In this document: in pieces, positions 1-12,200 of the stretch
How positions within the stretch are numbered: position 1 is the stretch's first letter
Layout: every line of letters starts with the position of its first letter
NCBI GenBank assembly: GCA_013398955.1
Contig: VWPU01014160.1
Location: 151,440 to 215,439, forward strand
Reading direction: 5' to 3'
DNA length: 64,000 bases
DNA from: Callaeas wilsoni
Lineage: Eukaryota > Chordata > Aves > Passeriformes > Callaeidae
Translations under genes and position numbers: made by a program
The notes under the pieces: generated by a model
What the model saw: the letters and a program-made list of their open reading frames with translations, nothing else
Database searches by the model: none
Told to the model about the DNA's origin: nothing

Positions 1-3000
1 ACCTAGTTCTCAGTACACTACTATATTCAGAAAAAAAAATTTTAAAATTCCCTATGTTTAAATCTGTACTTGCTTCTTGGCCATCAAGCTTGGAAAGGTC
101 TTCAAAGATTACTTTATCCTGCTGTGCCTAAGTAACCAGAAGGAAATGCCTCCCATCTCATTACTCTGGTTTACCTTGAATAACCTTTGCCTGTAATGAG
201 TTGATGATTGCCAGTTGGTCAGCATATGCATTTCTGGTCAGTATATTCTCTAGTGCTCTCCACAAACAGCCCTCCTGTCCCCATTCCCTGCACACACACA
301 CCCACCTTCCGCTGAACAGAAGACGTCCACATGAGCAGAGTGTGCTGGACTTTCCTCCCTTGTTGTTACTTTGGGACTGATGGAGATGAGAAGCTTCTGG
401 GATCAGAGTGTCCCCAGACTACTTTTTTCTTTTTCTTCTTTTAATGCCACTGAGCTTAGAAGTCTCCTGCTGCTCATGTCGCTTCACTGTTCAACTTGGT
501 TGCTGCATCAGAAAAGGAAGGAAAGCTTTGATCTTGACATGCCCTTCTTCTCTGTCCCCCTTTACAACTTCTTCAGGAAAACAAAAACTTGATTAAGTGC
601 ATCTGTGGTGTCAGTCCTTTCAGGGAAGAACAGATGCTTTTATCAGATGTCCTCCCAAAAGCTTTAATGCCCTGATGAAGTCCAAGTTGAACTGTTAGAG
701 GACACACTGGAGCACTGACTTTATCACCCTCCCCACACTGCCCTCAGGGTAATCTGCACACAGGCTTAAAAGTGTCCTCTCCCAAAGTGGATTTAGGCCA
801 TTACTTATTGTGGTTTCTGGAACTGAGGGATTAGCAGGGACCTCTGGCAATGACCACAGGCACAGCCATCAGTGTCCAGGCAGCAGCCGCATGCTCACGA
901 CTCTGCTGTAGCCACATCTGTTATACCTTTGGAGGAAGACAGTCCATGACCCTCATTGTTTGTCTTGCCCTTCACCATTCATGGTTTTAAAGATTTCTGT
1001 TCCTTGGATCTTCTCTCTGGCTGCTTAAATTTGTGAGGTATATTTTCCTCATTAGCTGTGGGCACATTTGCACTTTTTCCCTGGCCACGTGGACCTCTAG
1101 TTCAAACAAATGTACTTAGAGTCTTTTTTAAACTTACTATTTCCCCAGTTCCCCTCACCAGCTTCAGGAGTAAAATCGTTATGTGGCTTAAAAGCCTTGC
1201 CTGTAACTTTGAATGAAAAAGAACCATATTACCATCAGCTAACTCTCTGTTAATGTATAGTATCAAAATACTAAATTGAAAATGCTGTTACGATTACCTT
1301 CCATGGTGCTGTAGACTCTAGGGGCCACAGAGCATGTCCTCTGTGCAAAGGAGAGTTTGATGGTTCTTTCAGGATTCAATTAAAGGCTCTCAGGTGCCTT
1401 ACCTGACCTTTCCCTAGTGCAGAGTGAATGTGGCTTTCCTATCAGCCATTCCTTCAGTGAGAGGGCTGTTCCCATCAAACCTTGAGGAGAGCCAGCAGGA
1501 CTCTGTGTCTCTGGGGGAAGCAGGTAGGTCAGCTCTTCCAGGGTGCGTCAGGTGTGTTAGTCAGCTGCAGAAGAAATGGGCTTTCATACAGTTAGTGTTA
1601 TTCTAAGACAGTCACTAGATGGGCCTTTTTCCTTTTTTCTTTCTTTTTGTAGTAAACTGAAGTCAGTAGGATAAAATAAAAAGGAAGTCGAGCTTTCTGT
1701 CTCCTTCATGGTCCTTCATCCATCAGCCATACCAAGTGGTGCTGTCATTGATGAAAACAAGACAATCCCCTTTTACTGCTGTCTTGCTATTTAATATGCA
1801 TTCTGTGTGCCCCCAGACAGGCCGGAGCACATGCACAGCTCACTCTGGGATGTTGTTGTATACTTAGTAAATGTAGCTGTCCAAACTTTTATGCCATTTC
1901 TTCATATTTTTTTCCATGTTAAAAAGAGTGAGAGGAAAGTACCACTTGAAAATGCACAAGTGTAATCTTCTAAATGAATTTAATGTAGTACAAGCTCACT
2001 TGTAATTGCAAATACTAAGGCTGCGTTTTTCCCCTTACTCTAAATGTCTGAAAATCTCATTAATGTTAATGTATGGGGAAGAAGTGCTTAGCCTATTGAT
2101 GGAGGAATGAAATCAGGAGCAAAGCACAGCTCTACATAGATTCATCTGCAGATTAAGGCCTGAAGCAGCCATTAGATTATCAAATCTGACCTTCTATCTA
2201 ATACAGACCATAGATTCTCATCCACTTAATTCTGTATTTATCCTAAGAACGGCACCAGAAAATCAAATACAGTGCATTAACATATTATAATGTAGCAATA
2301 TATTCAGTCATTTCTCTTTCTTTTGTTTTTTTTTTTACTCTAAAACCAGGGACAAACAGCACTCCTGTGCTATATGATTTTTGATGAAAATCTGCAGGAG
2401 GAGCGATTTCAGCTTTTTATCTGTCTGCGAAGGAGAATTTGTATGTCTGTGTGTTTGCATAGGATTTTGTGTAGCTCTTTGAAAATTATTCACTTGTAAC
2501 TAACCAGTATAGAGCTATTGAGAACCATTACTTCTGTTTTGCTCTGAGGACATCATAAGTTGAAATAGGGATTTTTAATTTTTTTTAACAGAAAAAGGAA
2601 TTTTCTTGAAAAATCTGTGTGGTCCTTGAGAAGTGCTTTCTAACATCTTATTTAGAAACTCCCTGCCAGTCAGTTTTCCTAAGAAGAACAAAGCACATTT
2701 CACATCTGGCTTCTCATCTCTTTGACTATAACATAAAACTGCCCTTGAAGTGCACCTGGGAGGTATCCAGGGGGATACCACACACACACAAAAGACAAGC
2801 CAAGCTGTCTGAATGAGCTGCACTGGGCTACTGCACATTTTAACCACTAGCCAGCATTCTGCTGAATAGAGGGGCAAAAGAGATGAGGAAAGTATCAGAG
2901 AATTCAGAGGAGTGGCTAGCACAGTGCAAAATACAGAGGTCCCAGGCTTGGCACATATACACTCTCCTGAAGAAGTCCTCCTGCCCAAAGTCAAGCTGCA

Positions 3001-4493
3001 CCAGCCCCTTGGTGTTGCTCATCCCATAAACATATTTCTCTGCAAGCCACCACAGCCCAGACAGAGGGAGAGTCTCTGTTGCTCATGTGCTGCAAAAGCT
3101 TTTGCTGCCCCTTGGGTAGTGAAAATTGGGCTCTTAGGGCTTGTTTGCAACAATGCAATTTCTATCTCCTTTCTCTCCAAAGCTCAGAAATCCTGCTACT
3201 GGCTTGGTCCCGTCTTGGAGTTTCATTTGAGTTTTAACTCTGAAGTTCATTTGGATCCTGTTCCTTGAGTTTTGATGGGTTTTTAAAAATATGAATCATG
3301 GCTAAGTGCTGCTATTGAAAGCAGAGATTTGAACCCATGATTGCAGGAATTGGAAGTTCAGTATGAACTCCCAAGCTGGTGCAAAACCATTTGCCAAGGA
3401 CAAAGGGTTTTGCCTGGCATATACTGGTTTTGCCTGGTATACTGGCAGGGAGGAAGATCCCTATAACCAAAGGAACACACATAACAGGTGTATAGACTCT
3501 GCATTGCCTCAAACACTTCTTTTCAGTGTCCTGTGATTCATGTTAATTCAACAAGAAGGTACAAGATAAATGAAAGACTCAGCGTACAGGAAGGAATCTC
3601 AGACCTCCTTGCCTATCAAATAGGAAGGTCAATACTTGCCTTAATTCTTGTCTTTGACGCTAAATTAATTACTGAGCATAAGGCTCTTTGAAATTCACAG
3701 GTAAATTGTGTTAAATAAATGTAAATAACATTACTAAAATATTCATACTGTTGCTTTGATGCAGTTTATTCTCAGTATGTAATAAGGTATTTGTAGCAGC
3801 AAGGATAGGGCTGCACAGCAAAACCCCGTGCTGTTAGTTAATCAGAGACACCTCTGAATAACCAAACACAGGAGCCCTGCACTGGCATGGTCATCATATC
3901 TGAATGAATTTTCCTCTTGGAGAGTAGCAGGAATATCCACGCGCTTCATTTCTTCTGGCCATAGCCATATAAGCCATATTCAAGGTCATAGCCAAGAAAC
4001 AAGCCATGACTATTAAATTCTCTAACATAAAAGACACCAGTAACACGAACACACAGAGTTTTCATTTTGTCAAATTTTCCAGTATCTTCCTACCCCGTCT
4101 CAGCAGCAAAAGGTCCAACACTGCTCTAGCTGGGTTGGACTGCAGAGTGGAGGCGAGATTTGTTTTCCAAGCCTAAGACAAGCAGTGACCACATCTCAGG
4201 ATGAGGGTTCCATAAATACAGTTGCCACTGCGCTGTGTGAGCACTTGTGCTCCTTCATGTTGTCTTCAAAGCAGAGCTCTGGATGCTCTGTGAACAGCAT
4301 TTAATCAGTGTGTATCAAGAAGTTTGGAGACAAAAAGAGTTTATCTTCTAGAATAGTATCAGTTGTACTCAGCCACATAATGAGCTATTCCATGCAAGGA
4401 AAAAATCTGCTTTTCTATGATTTGTATAATAAGCAAAAAGGCAGTGAGAGTTTCCCAGCCCTTGACCTATTGGTGCCTGTGCTTCCTTTGCAG
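1..4493 (+). other. CHST11: 3' part of the last CHST11 intron
   Basis: This is non-coding sequence ending in a pyrimidine tract and AG at 4491-4493, directly before the recognisable CHST11 exon. No earlier CHST11 exon was seen, so the exon encoding the preceding stem residues lies outside the window. The stretch holds a short CA run near 291-302, a T run at 2326-2336 and a small imperfect tandem duplication at 3406-3444. The open frames here (the largest at 2575-2994 minus and 2912-3268 plus) have no recognisable protein content. The open frame continuing upstream of the exon from 4308 is intron read-through. Confidence 0.8.
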
Positions 4494-5342
4494 TTGTCCA
4501 ACACAGCAATTCTTCATCAGATCAGACGAGACCAGGTGACAGACACATGCCGAGTGAACAGCGTGTCGAGCAGGAAGCGCCGTGTGCTGACACCCAACGA
4601 TCTCAAGCACCTGGTTGTGGATGAAGATCATGAAATGATCTATTGCTATGTTCCCAAAGTGGCCTGCACAAACTGGAAGAGAGTCATGATGGTTTTGACG
4701 GGAAGAGGCAAATACAGTGATCCGATGGAAATCCCGGCCAATGAAGCCCACGTGTCTTCAAACCTGAAGACCCTCAACCAGTACAGCATCCCAGAGATCA
4801 ACCACCGCTTGAAAAACTACATGAAGTTCCTCTTTGTTCGCGAGCCTTTTGAAAGACTGGTGTCAGCCTACAGGAACAAGTTCACCCAGAAGTACAACAC
4901 TTCCTTCCACAAGCGATACGGCACCAAAATCGTGAGGCGCCAGAGGAAAAACGCAACCCAGGAAGCTCTGCGGAAAGGTGATGATGTGAAATTTGAAGAG
5001 TTTGTGGCATATCTCATCGACCCACACACCCAAAGAGAAGAGCCCTTCAACGAGCACTGGCAGACTGTGTACTCCCTCTGCCACCCTTGCCACATCCACT
5101 ACGACCTCATAGGAAAGTACGAAACACTCGAAGAGGATTCGAATTACGTTCTCCAGCTGGCGGGAGTAGGCAACTACCTGAAATTCCCCACCTATGCAAA
5201 GTCTACGAGAACTACTGACGAAATGACCACAGAGTTCTTCCAGAACATCAGCTCCTTGCACCAAACGCAGCTGTATGAAGTCTACAAACTTGATTTTTTA
5301 ATGTTTAATTACTCAGTGCCAAGCTACCTGAAATTGGAATGA
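4494..5342 (+). CDS. CHST11: CHST11 terminal coding exon (chondroitin 4-O-sulfotransferase 1, C-terminal 282 residues)
   Basis: The enzyme is a Golgi type II membrane protein that transfers sulfate from PAPS to the C4 hydroxyl of GalNAc in chondroitin. The exon opens in phase 0 at LSNTAILHQ after the acceptor cttcctttgcag and ends at TGA 5340-5342 after SYLKLE. The 282 residues match about residues 71-352 of the 352-residue mammalian protein, and I recognise near-identity along the whole length. The 5'-phosphosulfate-binding loop [10 protein letters not shown] is at 4653-4682. The 3'-phosphate-binding motif [11 protein letters not shown] is at 4839-4871. N-glycosylation sequons NTS, NAT, NIS and NYS are present. 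The cytoplasmic tail, membrane anchor and start of the stem are encoded by exons not in the window. Dermatan and other C4ST paralogues (CHST12, CHST13) share the motifs, but the close match and the SLC41A2 neighbour favour CHST11. Confidence 0.97.
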   Translation: MSNTAILHQIRRDQVTDTCRVNSVSSRKRRVLTPNDLKHLVVDEDHEMIYCYVPKVACTNWKRVMMVLTGRGKYSDPMEIPANEAHVSSNLKTLNQYSIPEINHRLKNYMKFLFVREPFERLVSAYRNKFTQKYNTSFHKRYGTKIVRRQRKNATQEALRKGDDVKFEEFVAYLIDPHTQREEPFNEHWQTVYSLCHPCHIHYDLIGKYETLEEDSNYVLQLAGVGNYLKFPTYAKSTRTTDEMTTEFFQNISSLHQTQLYEVYKLDFLMFNYSVPSYLKLE

Positions 5343-5405
5343 GGGATGGGTTGGGGGGAAAGAAGGGAGAGAAAGCCTGTTTTATTTAAGATTTTTATTT
5401 GTCAT

Positions 5406-5411
5406 AATAAA
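5406..5411 (+). promoter_or_regulatory. CHST11: Proximal CHST11 polyadenylation signal AATAAA
   Basis: This canonical hexamer lies 64 bases after the stop codon and is followed within about 40 bases by T-rich sequence resembling a downstream element. It would give a very short 3'UTR. Confidence 0.55.
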
Positions 5412-8400
5412 TATGGAGAATGGGTTATTTTGTAAATTAATATTTTCTTTTTTTGAATGATGCTGCGAGCAGCACAGTCAAAATTATTTAAATCAACTGT
5501 AAGAAAGGACAGCTCTCTTTGCAGGGTAACGGGATTGTGACGATCTAGCTGTAGAAATGAATAATACTGCTACACTGTTTAAACAAATGTTAATTGTGTT
5601 CTGGTGAATTTCATTGATCTTGCATTCCTCCAGTTCTAATTAATGTTATTTATACTTATTTAAAACATTGTCTCTTGGTAGGTTTCACTTCAGCAGCAGA
5701 GATAAGATAACATGCGGACAAAAGGAGTCTGGTTTTGTGCTTTCCTCAATTGAGCTTGCTCTGGGTAATAATATTCTTCCATTAGCCATTGATGCAGGTA
5801 AATATGGGAATGGTTCTGGATACCACATGCTTTGAGAAGAGTGGTGAAAATAAGTTCTTTAGAAAGTGATGTTGCACTCAATACTAGTACAAAATCTATC
5901 TTTCTAGGCCTGAAAAGGAAAAGTAACTCAGATTTGGGTAGATTCATGATATCTAAAACCCATGATGGAAAGAAATGTGAATGTATTCCTTAGGAAGAGA
6001 AAGTCTTTTTTAAGTCTCTTTTATAAGTCTTAATGAATTTATGGAGAATATGACCACTCTCATTGTCTCTTAATTTGAAGCTTCCCAGCCCAAATGAATT
6101 GGGGATGGTACATCAGAAAAGAATCAGCATTTGGAAAGTGACTGTAAGAGATTTTTTAAATGCCCAAAGCAATTGGCATTGACTTAATTCATATCCAGGA
6201 TGAGGCTGAGGAGAACTCCATCCTTTTCAAGTTGTGCGTCCCTAGTTGATCCTAAGATGGGCAACCAAAACTGGCTCGAGAGACACTGGTCATGATACGT
6301 TGCTATAAATGATGTGGGCATGTCATTTGAAAAGTCAGAAAGTCACCTTCCTGTTGATTCTCTAAGCATGCAAGGCAATTACAAAGGTCTCATCTTCCTA
6401 CATCCTGGTTTCCTGGCTTTTTCCTAGGGAGAAGAGGCTTTCTTTTTTAGTTGATGCCTAAATACCATTGACAGGGATTTTTCTAAATTCCAGTGGGATA
6501 GAAATTCATCTAAGTCATGTCTAGTGTAAGACCATGACCTTTTTTCTTAAGGGGAATGTCTCGGTAGCAGTTGTTTTGTGCTTAACAGCTTTTTGGATGG
6601 CAGATTGTTTTGGGTAAGCAAATAGTAATGTATACACAGCAGATAAACAAGGAAAAATGGGATTTCAGTGTGGATCTGTTAGCCAGCTAGTGGGGGCAGA
6701 AGTTCAGGCTTCTCCAGATGCTTGCTTCAGTTGGATGCAGGTGAGGTGTATGGCCTGGGGAATGCTCTGTAGCCACCTCAGCACCCGTAGGCAGCTGATG
6801 GGCAGAGGCTAAATTGAGGCACTTGTGAAAATATAAAATCTGCTTTAAAGTTGATAGATGGTAAAAAATGGGGGGTTTAACTTGCCTGTGTGTCAGTCTT
6901 ATGATCAAAACAAACCCTTTCAAAAATTACTGATGTTTTAAATAAAGTCAGCTGAAGGCAGAGCTATTTCAACAGTATCAGAGCCAGATTCTGAAAAATG
7001 TCATATTGTACAGTAGCCAATAATATACACTGAATTATATTAGTTTCCAGGACACAGATGTGATTAAAGAAGAAAAATAGTTTGCATTTTATTTGATAAA
7101 AATAAGTTGCTGAATAAATCTCATTGAAAAATAAATTAACATAACAAACAGCAACTGAAGTCCTCACACAATTGGATTTGGTCTTAGGCAGGATTCGGAT
7201 CATTATTTTTTCTATCATACTAGACAAATAAATCTCTCATCCATTCTGGAACAGCCACAGTTTTCATAACCCAGGCCCTTTCATAACCCACTGGCCCAGT
7301 GGCTGACAAGGGGCTGGCTGGCTGTGTCTGACCCCTCTTAATTCCTGATCCATTGCTGATTGTTGGTTGTTATTTTACTTTAAAGCAGTTTAGTCTCATT
7401 TAGAGTACGTGGAGCTGTTACAAGTGCCTCTCCGAGTGTGCCCTGGCTTTCGTATGTTCCTAGTTCAATGGTTGTGTGTTTGTTGAAAAAACAGCTGTCT
7501 GAGGCAGGTTCCCCTTCCCCTCCCTCCCCACCCCCCCAAAAAATTCCAACAAGCTATTTGTGTGCTAGTTTGGCCTTGCATCCCACAGTGCTCATATTTT
7601 GGTCCAATCTACTTATAAGTTAGCCGTTAATCCATCCAAAAGAATGTGATGTGATTTTTTTCATTTAAGACAAAAATGTTAGCTTCAGAAAGTAAATATT
7701 TAAAAATCAGGGTGTGCTTCCCCCTTTCTTTTTGTACTTTTCTCTGGCATCATCACCACACTTTTATGCGTTCTGAAATACTGTCTCTAGTTTCAGAGCT
7801 TTGGAGACACAAAACCTTTCTAGTAGCTGTGATAGAAAAGCTTTAGGTGAAAAACGTGTTCAGGAGATCTGAGGGGTGACCATTGCTCCAGCCAGGATTT
7901 TTAGCAACAGCTTTGGGTTGGATTACCCAAATTCTGGCTCCCTACAGAGGGTAGCTCTACAGGTGGATGCTCAGCGCTGAGAAGGCTTTTATGTGGACTT
8001 CAGTGGGTACTTAAAGTCACTTGCTTTTGAAAACCCTTGATCCCAAACTACCAGAACCTGGCTATTTAGTGTGTTATATCTATCCTGAGGTGCTGTGAAC
8101 GGGCTGTAGATGTGTGTTTAAAATGAACAGCTGATGTGCTGGATATGGTCATGTCCTGTGCAGTGAGCAGCAAGCCCTGACCAGCTCAGAGCAGGATGAC
8201 AATGTTAAGGAATAGCCATTTCTTTTGGTCTACTGGGTGTGCTGTTTTGACTGAGCCAAAAAATCTCTTTCCACTGCAGCCACACAGGAGGAGGCTCAGG
8301 GCTGTTCGTGCTCATGTCAGTGAGCTGGCAGCCACCACCCGCGGTGGGGGGCAGCCAGGGAACTGGGTTGGTTTTACCGTCTAACTCTTCACTGGGTTTC

Positions 8401-9272
8401 CCAGCTGGAGGAGAAGAGGGGCTGGTCTGCTCCTGAATTCTGCCTCTCTCCCGGCTCCATTTCTGCTGTGGCCACAGCTGATCCTGGGAGACAAACGGGT
8501 GGCACAGAGCCACAGCAGAATGTGAAATACAGACGTGCCGGCGGGGCTGCGGGGGCCACCCGGGAAGCTGCTCTTGTAGAAGGGTGTGCGTTAATTATGT
8601 CGAGTAGTGATGAGCACAGAGAGGGCCCAGTGGGGAAATTCCTGCTCCCCTCCTCTGTCCCCAGCCCCCTCAAAGCCGCTGGAGCAGTGATCCTCATCTC
8701 TGAGCGGCTGATGCCTCCCTGGCATCTGGCAGGGCCAGCGCTGAGCCCAGCAGTGCTGGCGGCTCTGTACTTGGCACAGTATCCACAGCTGGGGGGTCAT
8801 TTCCCCCAAATGGCCCCAAACACCTTGACCTGGACTGCAGGCTGGATTTGGCCCATCTGAACATGGTGGCAACTCTTGGGGGGTGGGATGTCCCCCCAAA
8901 CCTGGCTCAGTCCATGCTTCAGCCTCTTAATAAACCATGTCCATTTTCACAGAAATGTGCAAACTGCTGAACCATGCTCTGCGTAAGACAAGTTAAATAA
9001 ATAATCCACAAGCAGAAGTGCTTTTAGAAGTAAGTTGACCCCAGGTGTTTTAGGGTTTCACTGTAGTCTGCTGCACTTTTCAGGTACAAAAAGGGACTGT
9101 CCTTACTATTACTCTTGTTACAGAGAGTGTTATTTTCTTACATGCATGCACAATACAATGTGTACGAATAATTTAACATCAATGTGGGGTTGGATTTTTT
9201 TTTTTTAACCTATTTGTATGCAGTAGAAGGCTTGTTGTAGAAGAGTATCTCCTCATACTTAAATATACTGTT

Positions 9273-9278
9273 AATAAA
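9273..9278 (+). promoter_or_regulatory. CHST11: Candidate distal CHST11 polyadenylation signal AATAAA
   Basis: AATAAA in an A-rich setting, followed by a GT-containing stretch near 9310. It sits about 3.9 kb after the stop, similar to the long mammalian 3'UTR. Assignment to CHST11 is inference. Confidence 0.35.
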
Positions 9279-12200
9279 GAAAAAAAAGATAAATTATACA
9301 TTGCCAACACAAGTGTGAACTGCTCATGAATCTTTCCTTAAAAAAGCCATTCAAGCCTGATTATTTTTCTAAGTAACTTCAATTAAATTGAAGAAAGAAA
9401 ATTCCTCTCTCTGTGCTTTATTTATGGCTCATGCTTTCATGGTGGATTTTTCAGGGTGGGATTTTTGTCTGCACGGCTTTGCTTTCTCACCTGCCTTATT
9501 GTATATTGTAGGCATGACAGGACACACTGAAGATTTCAAAATCATCTACTCCTGTAGAGTAGATGTGGAGTAGGAGAAATCCCTTAGTGGGGTGGGGGTC
9601 AGTGGGCAGGGCAGCCAGGGAATTGGGCCCAGGCAAGGAGGAATCAGCAGCTGTAGAACTCAACCATGGAGGGAGGGAGGAAGCTGGGGGGCTTTACAAA
9701 ATTGAAATCACATGCACACAAACCAAGAAACTTCCATTTTTGGGGTAATGGAGTAAGAAAGAGCCTCTCAGCACAGCTCTTGGGTGCACAGCTTTCAGGT
9801 GATATCCTTCACTGCTTCTAAGACACTGGAAAGGAAAGACCAGTCCCTGATACTGCCACAGAGACTGACAAAATTTGATTTGCACCAGTGGAAGGAAGCT
9901 TGAATATTTGTCCTTTTGGCAAGCCTCAATTTTTCCATTAAATAACTGCAACTTTACAAAATCCCTTCCTGTTGGCACCCAGCAGCTGCCCTGTGGTCGC
10001 AGCCTCAGGCAGCTGCTGTAGGACAGGAGAACTGGCAGCAGCAGGGCTGTGTGCACCCTGGCACTGGGAGATGGGTGTTGAGCAATGGGGGATGTGAAAA
10101 AGTGGCAGGATCCTGCACAACTGAGGTGTCCTCTGGCCCAAATAAATGATGAAGTCCAGTAGAGATGATGCAAAGTTTGAAGAAAGCCTGTTCCTGTGGT
10201 CATAACATGCTCCCCGTTGAGGCACGAGCTCCGACACTTCCCAACCTTTGTCTGGATGAAAATATATTTCATTCAATTCCATCATAATTACAAAAGAACT
10301 AAAAATTTGGGGAATGGGAAGGAAAAGAGAAAAAAATCAAGCAAGTGCAGCCAGCAGCAGAGCAGAAATCAGAGCATATGCTTGCCAACCAGCAGCACCG
10401 TGCCTTTCTCACTAGCTGTGTTACACATCATCACGTTCAAGACTCCTGATGCCACACAAAAATATCTTGCTTTTCCAGCTGCACTTACAACTTTGCCAAA
10501 GATCACAAATTTTGAAATATTAGAGTCTGGTTTTATTACTCAGTGCACGGAAAGACAACATATCTAAATACCACCTCCCTAGATTGCATGCTAATCAGTT
10601 TTAAAAGGAAATCTATGTTAAAAGAGAAAAATCAACTTCATCTTCCCTACTGGCATGACAAAAAGCCAACTGTTTCCCTTATCACTTGAAATGTCACTCT
10701 ACTGGTCTGCTCAAGCCTCTGGACTTTGAGATTCAATTCACTGTCAATAAAAAACTTCTGCTGGCTAAGTTAGAGGCATTTAGGTCCAAGAGTAGTGACT
10801 TTTCCATGGAGAAAAAAATACAGAAAATATTGTTCATTTATACATTGTATAAATGTATTTTGCCAGTATTTTAATAACATTACTGACTTTGACATTGACT
10901 ATCCCTGTTTTTTTGAGAAAAGCAACCTGAGCTAACATTCCTTTAGATGCTCAGGAGCACACGTCCTATCACTATGCAACAAATGGACAGATCATTTTGG
11001 AAAAAGAGACATAGCACTTGCAGTAAAGTTATGTGGGTTTGAAAATCTCATTTCAATCAGAGTTTTTAATTAAAAAACAAACAACCAGCAAAGCTGTTTT
11101 CCTCAGTCAGAGAAAAAATCCAAAGTTTATGCCCTGGTTTCTATTTTTTTCACTAATACATAAAGCTGTCAGGGTAACATACAGCTGAATTAGAACAGTT
11201 TAACCATTAGGCTTTGGCTTATTCTAAAAGCTAGAGTTTTACTGTGACAATTCATGACTTTTTAGCAGAAAGAGGTCTCTGTGCTGTCAGCAGGTATTTG
11301 CAGTCCTACATCAAGTCAAAATCTGCAACTCACAGCAGCCCAAATTTCACATAAAAGCTTGTGCAAAGTCAGGGTTTAACTTTTACCTAAGCCTTTCTTA
11401 GGCTCAATTTATTCAGACTTCCTTTAGCAGATAACTATTCCAGCTAAAACTGATTTCGTTTTATGTCTAGAGTAGGGGGTTTTTTTTAAAGTGATTGCTC
11501 TATAAATTAAATCAATCATCGCATTTTTTACTATTTTTTAAACTTCAAAGAAATTAATTTAGAAAGGTCAAATCAGAACAAGCAGCCACGCTGTGGAGAG
11601 ACAAGCAGTGTTTGCAGAGGTGTCCAGGTGAATGCTGAGAGCTCTATTCAAGAAAAACAAAATATATTCCTTTCAGGAATTACAGCTATTCAGGATTTAT
11701 TAAGAAATTTGCCTTCAGTTGTATAGAAGGACATAACAACTTCACTAGTTTGAATTAATTTTACAGTGTGCTTTTCTAATTTATCATAGAAATGTTCTTG
11801 CTCTGTGTGTAATATGATTTTACATGCTATATGTATCATTCCCAAAGCACATGCTTTTAAAACTTCCCTTTTTCCCTTAGAAAAATTTCAAAAATTAAAT
11901 CTGCAATTTTTAATGAAAAACACTCTTGAAGTCAATGGTGCAAAGACTAGAAGGAGGCGCAGCTGAGTACAATTCAGGTGAAAAATTAAGTCTAACTGTG
12001 GAAAAAGATTGCAGGATGGGAGGAAATTTAAGATGGAAAGTCTCCGTTTGGGGAGTCCTCTTGTGAGACAATGAGAAATAAATTAGAGGAAATGTTTGAG
12101 AACACAGTAGGCTGAAAAATCTTGCTTTGCTCATTGTAGTGTGTTCCATGTTACCCAGCAAATCTTTACCAGGGATACTGGAAGCTGATTAAAATCTATA

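Larger units (their letters stand above)
5343..9290 (+). other. CHST11: CHST11 3'UTR (certain near the stop; distal extent inferred)
   Basis: Sequence after the CHST11 stop codon. A proximal AATAAA lies 64 bases downstream, and several further AATAAA hexamers occur near 8928, 8995 and 9273. From what is known of the gene, mammalian CHST11 has a 3'UTR of several kilobases, so a transcript ending just after 9273 is plausible, but nothing here proves it. The interval contains a locally GC-richer stretch at about 8300-8900 with overlapping open frames on both strands and no recognisable protein. No other gene was seen. Confidence 0.45.

Noticed and set aside
2575..2994. 139-codon minus open frame and overlapping plus frames near 2.6-3.3 kb
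   Set aside because: They lie in an intron, overlap each other on both strands and show no conserved motifs.
4308..4493. Open frame extending CHST11 upstream with an ATG at 4308
   Set aside because: The extra residues do not resemble the CHST11 stem. A pyrimidine tract and AG end at 4493, exactly where family similarity begins, so this is intron read-through.
4467..5264. Minus-strand open frames opposite the CHST11 exon
   Set aside because: They are antisense shadows of the strongly conserved plus-strand coding sequence.
8196..8899. GC-richer block with overlapping open frames on both strands, as a possible gene
   Set aside because: No recognisable protein on either strand. More likely CHST11 3'UTR or intergenic DNA.
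9694..10272. 192-codon open frame on the minus strand
   Set aside because: No recognisable domain, no splice or family support, and overlapping open frames on the same DNA. It is treated as chance.
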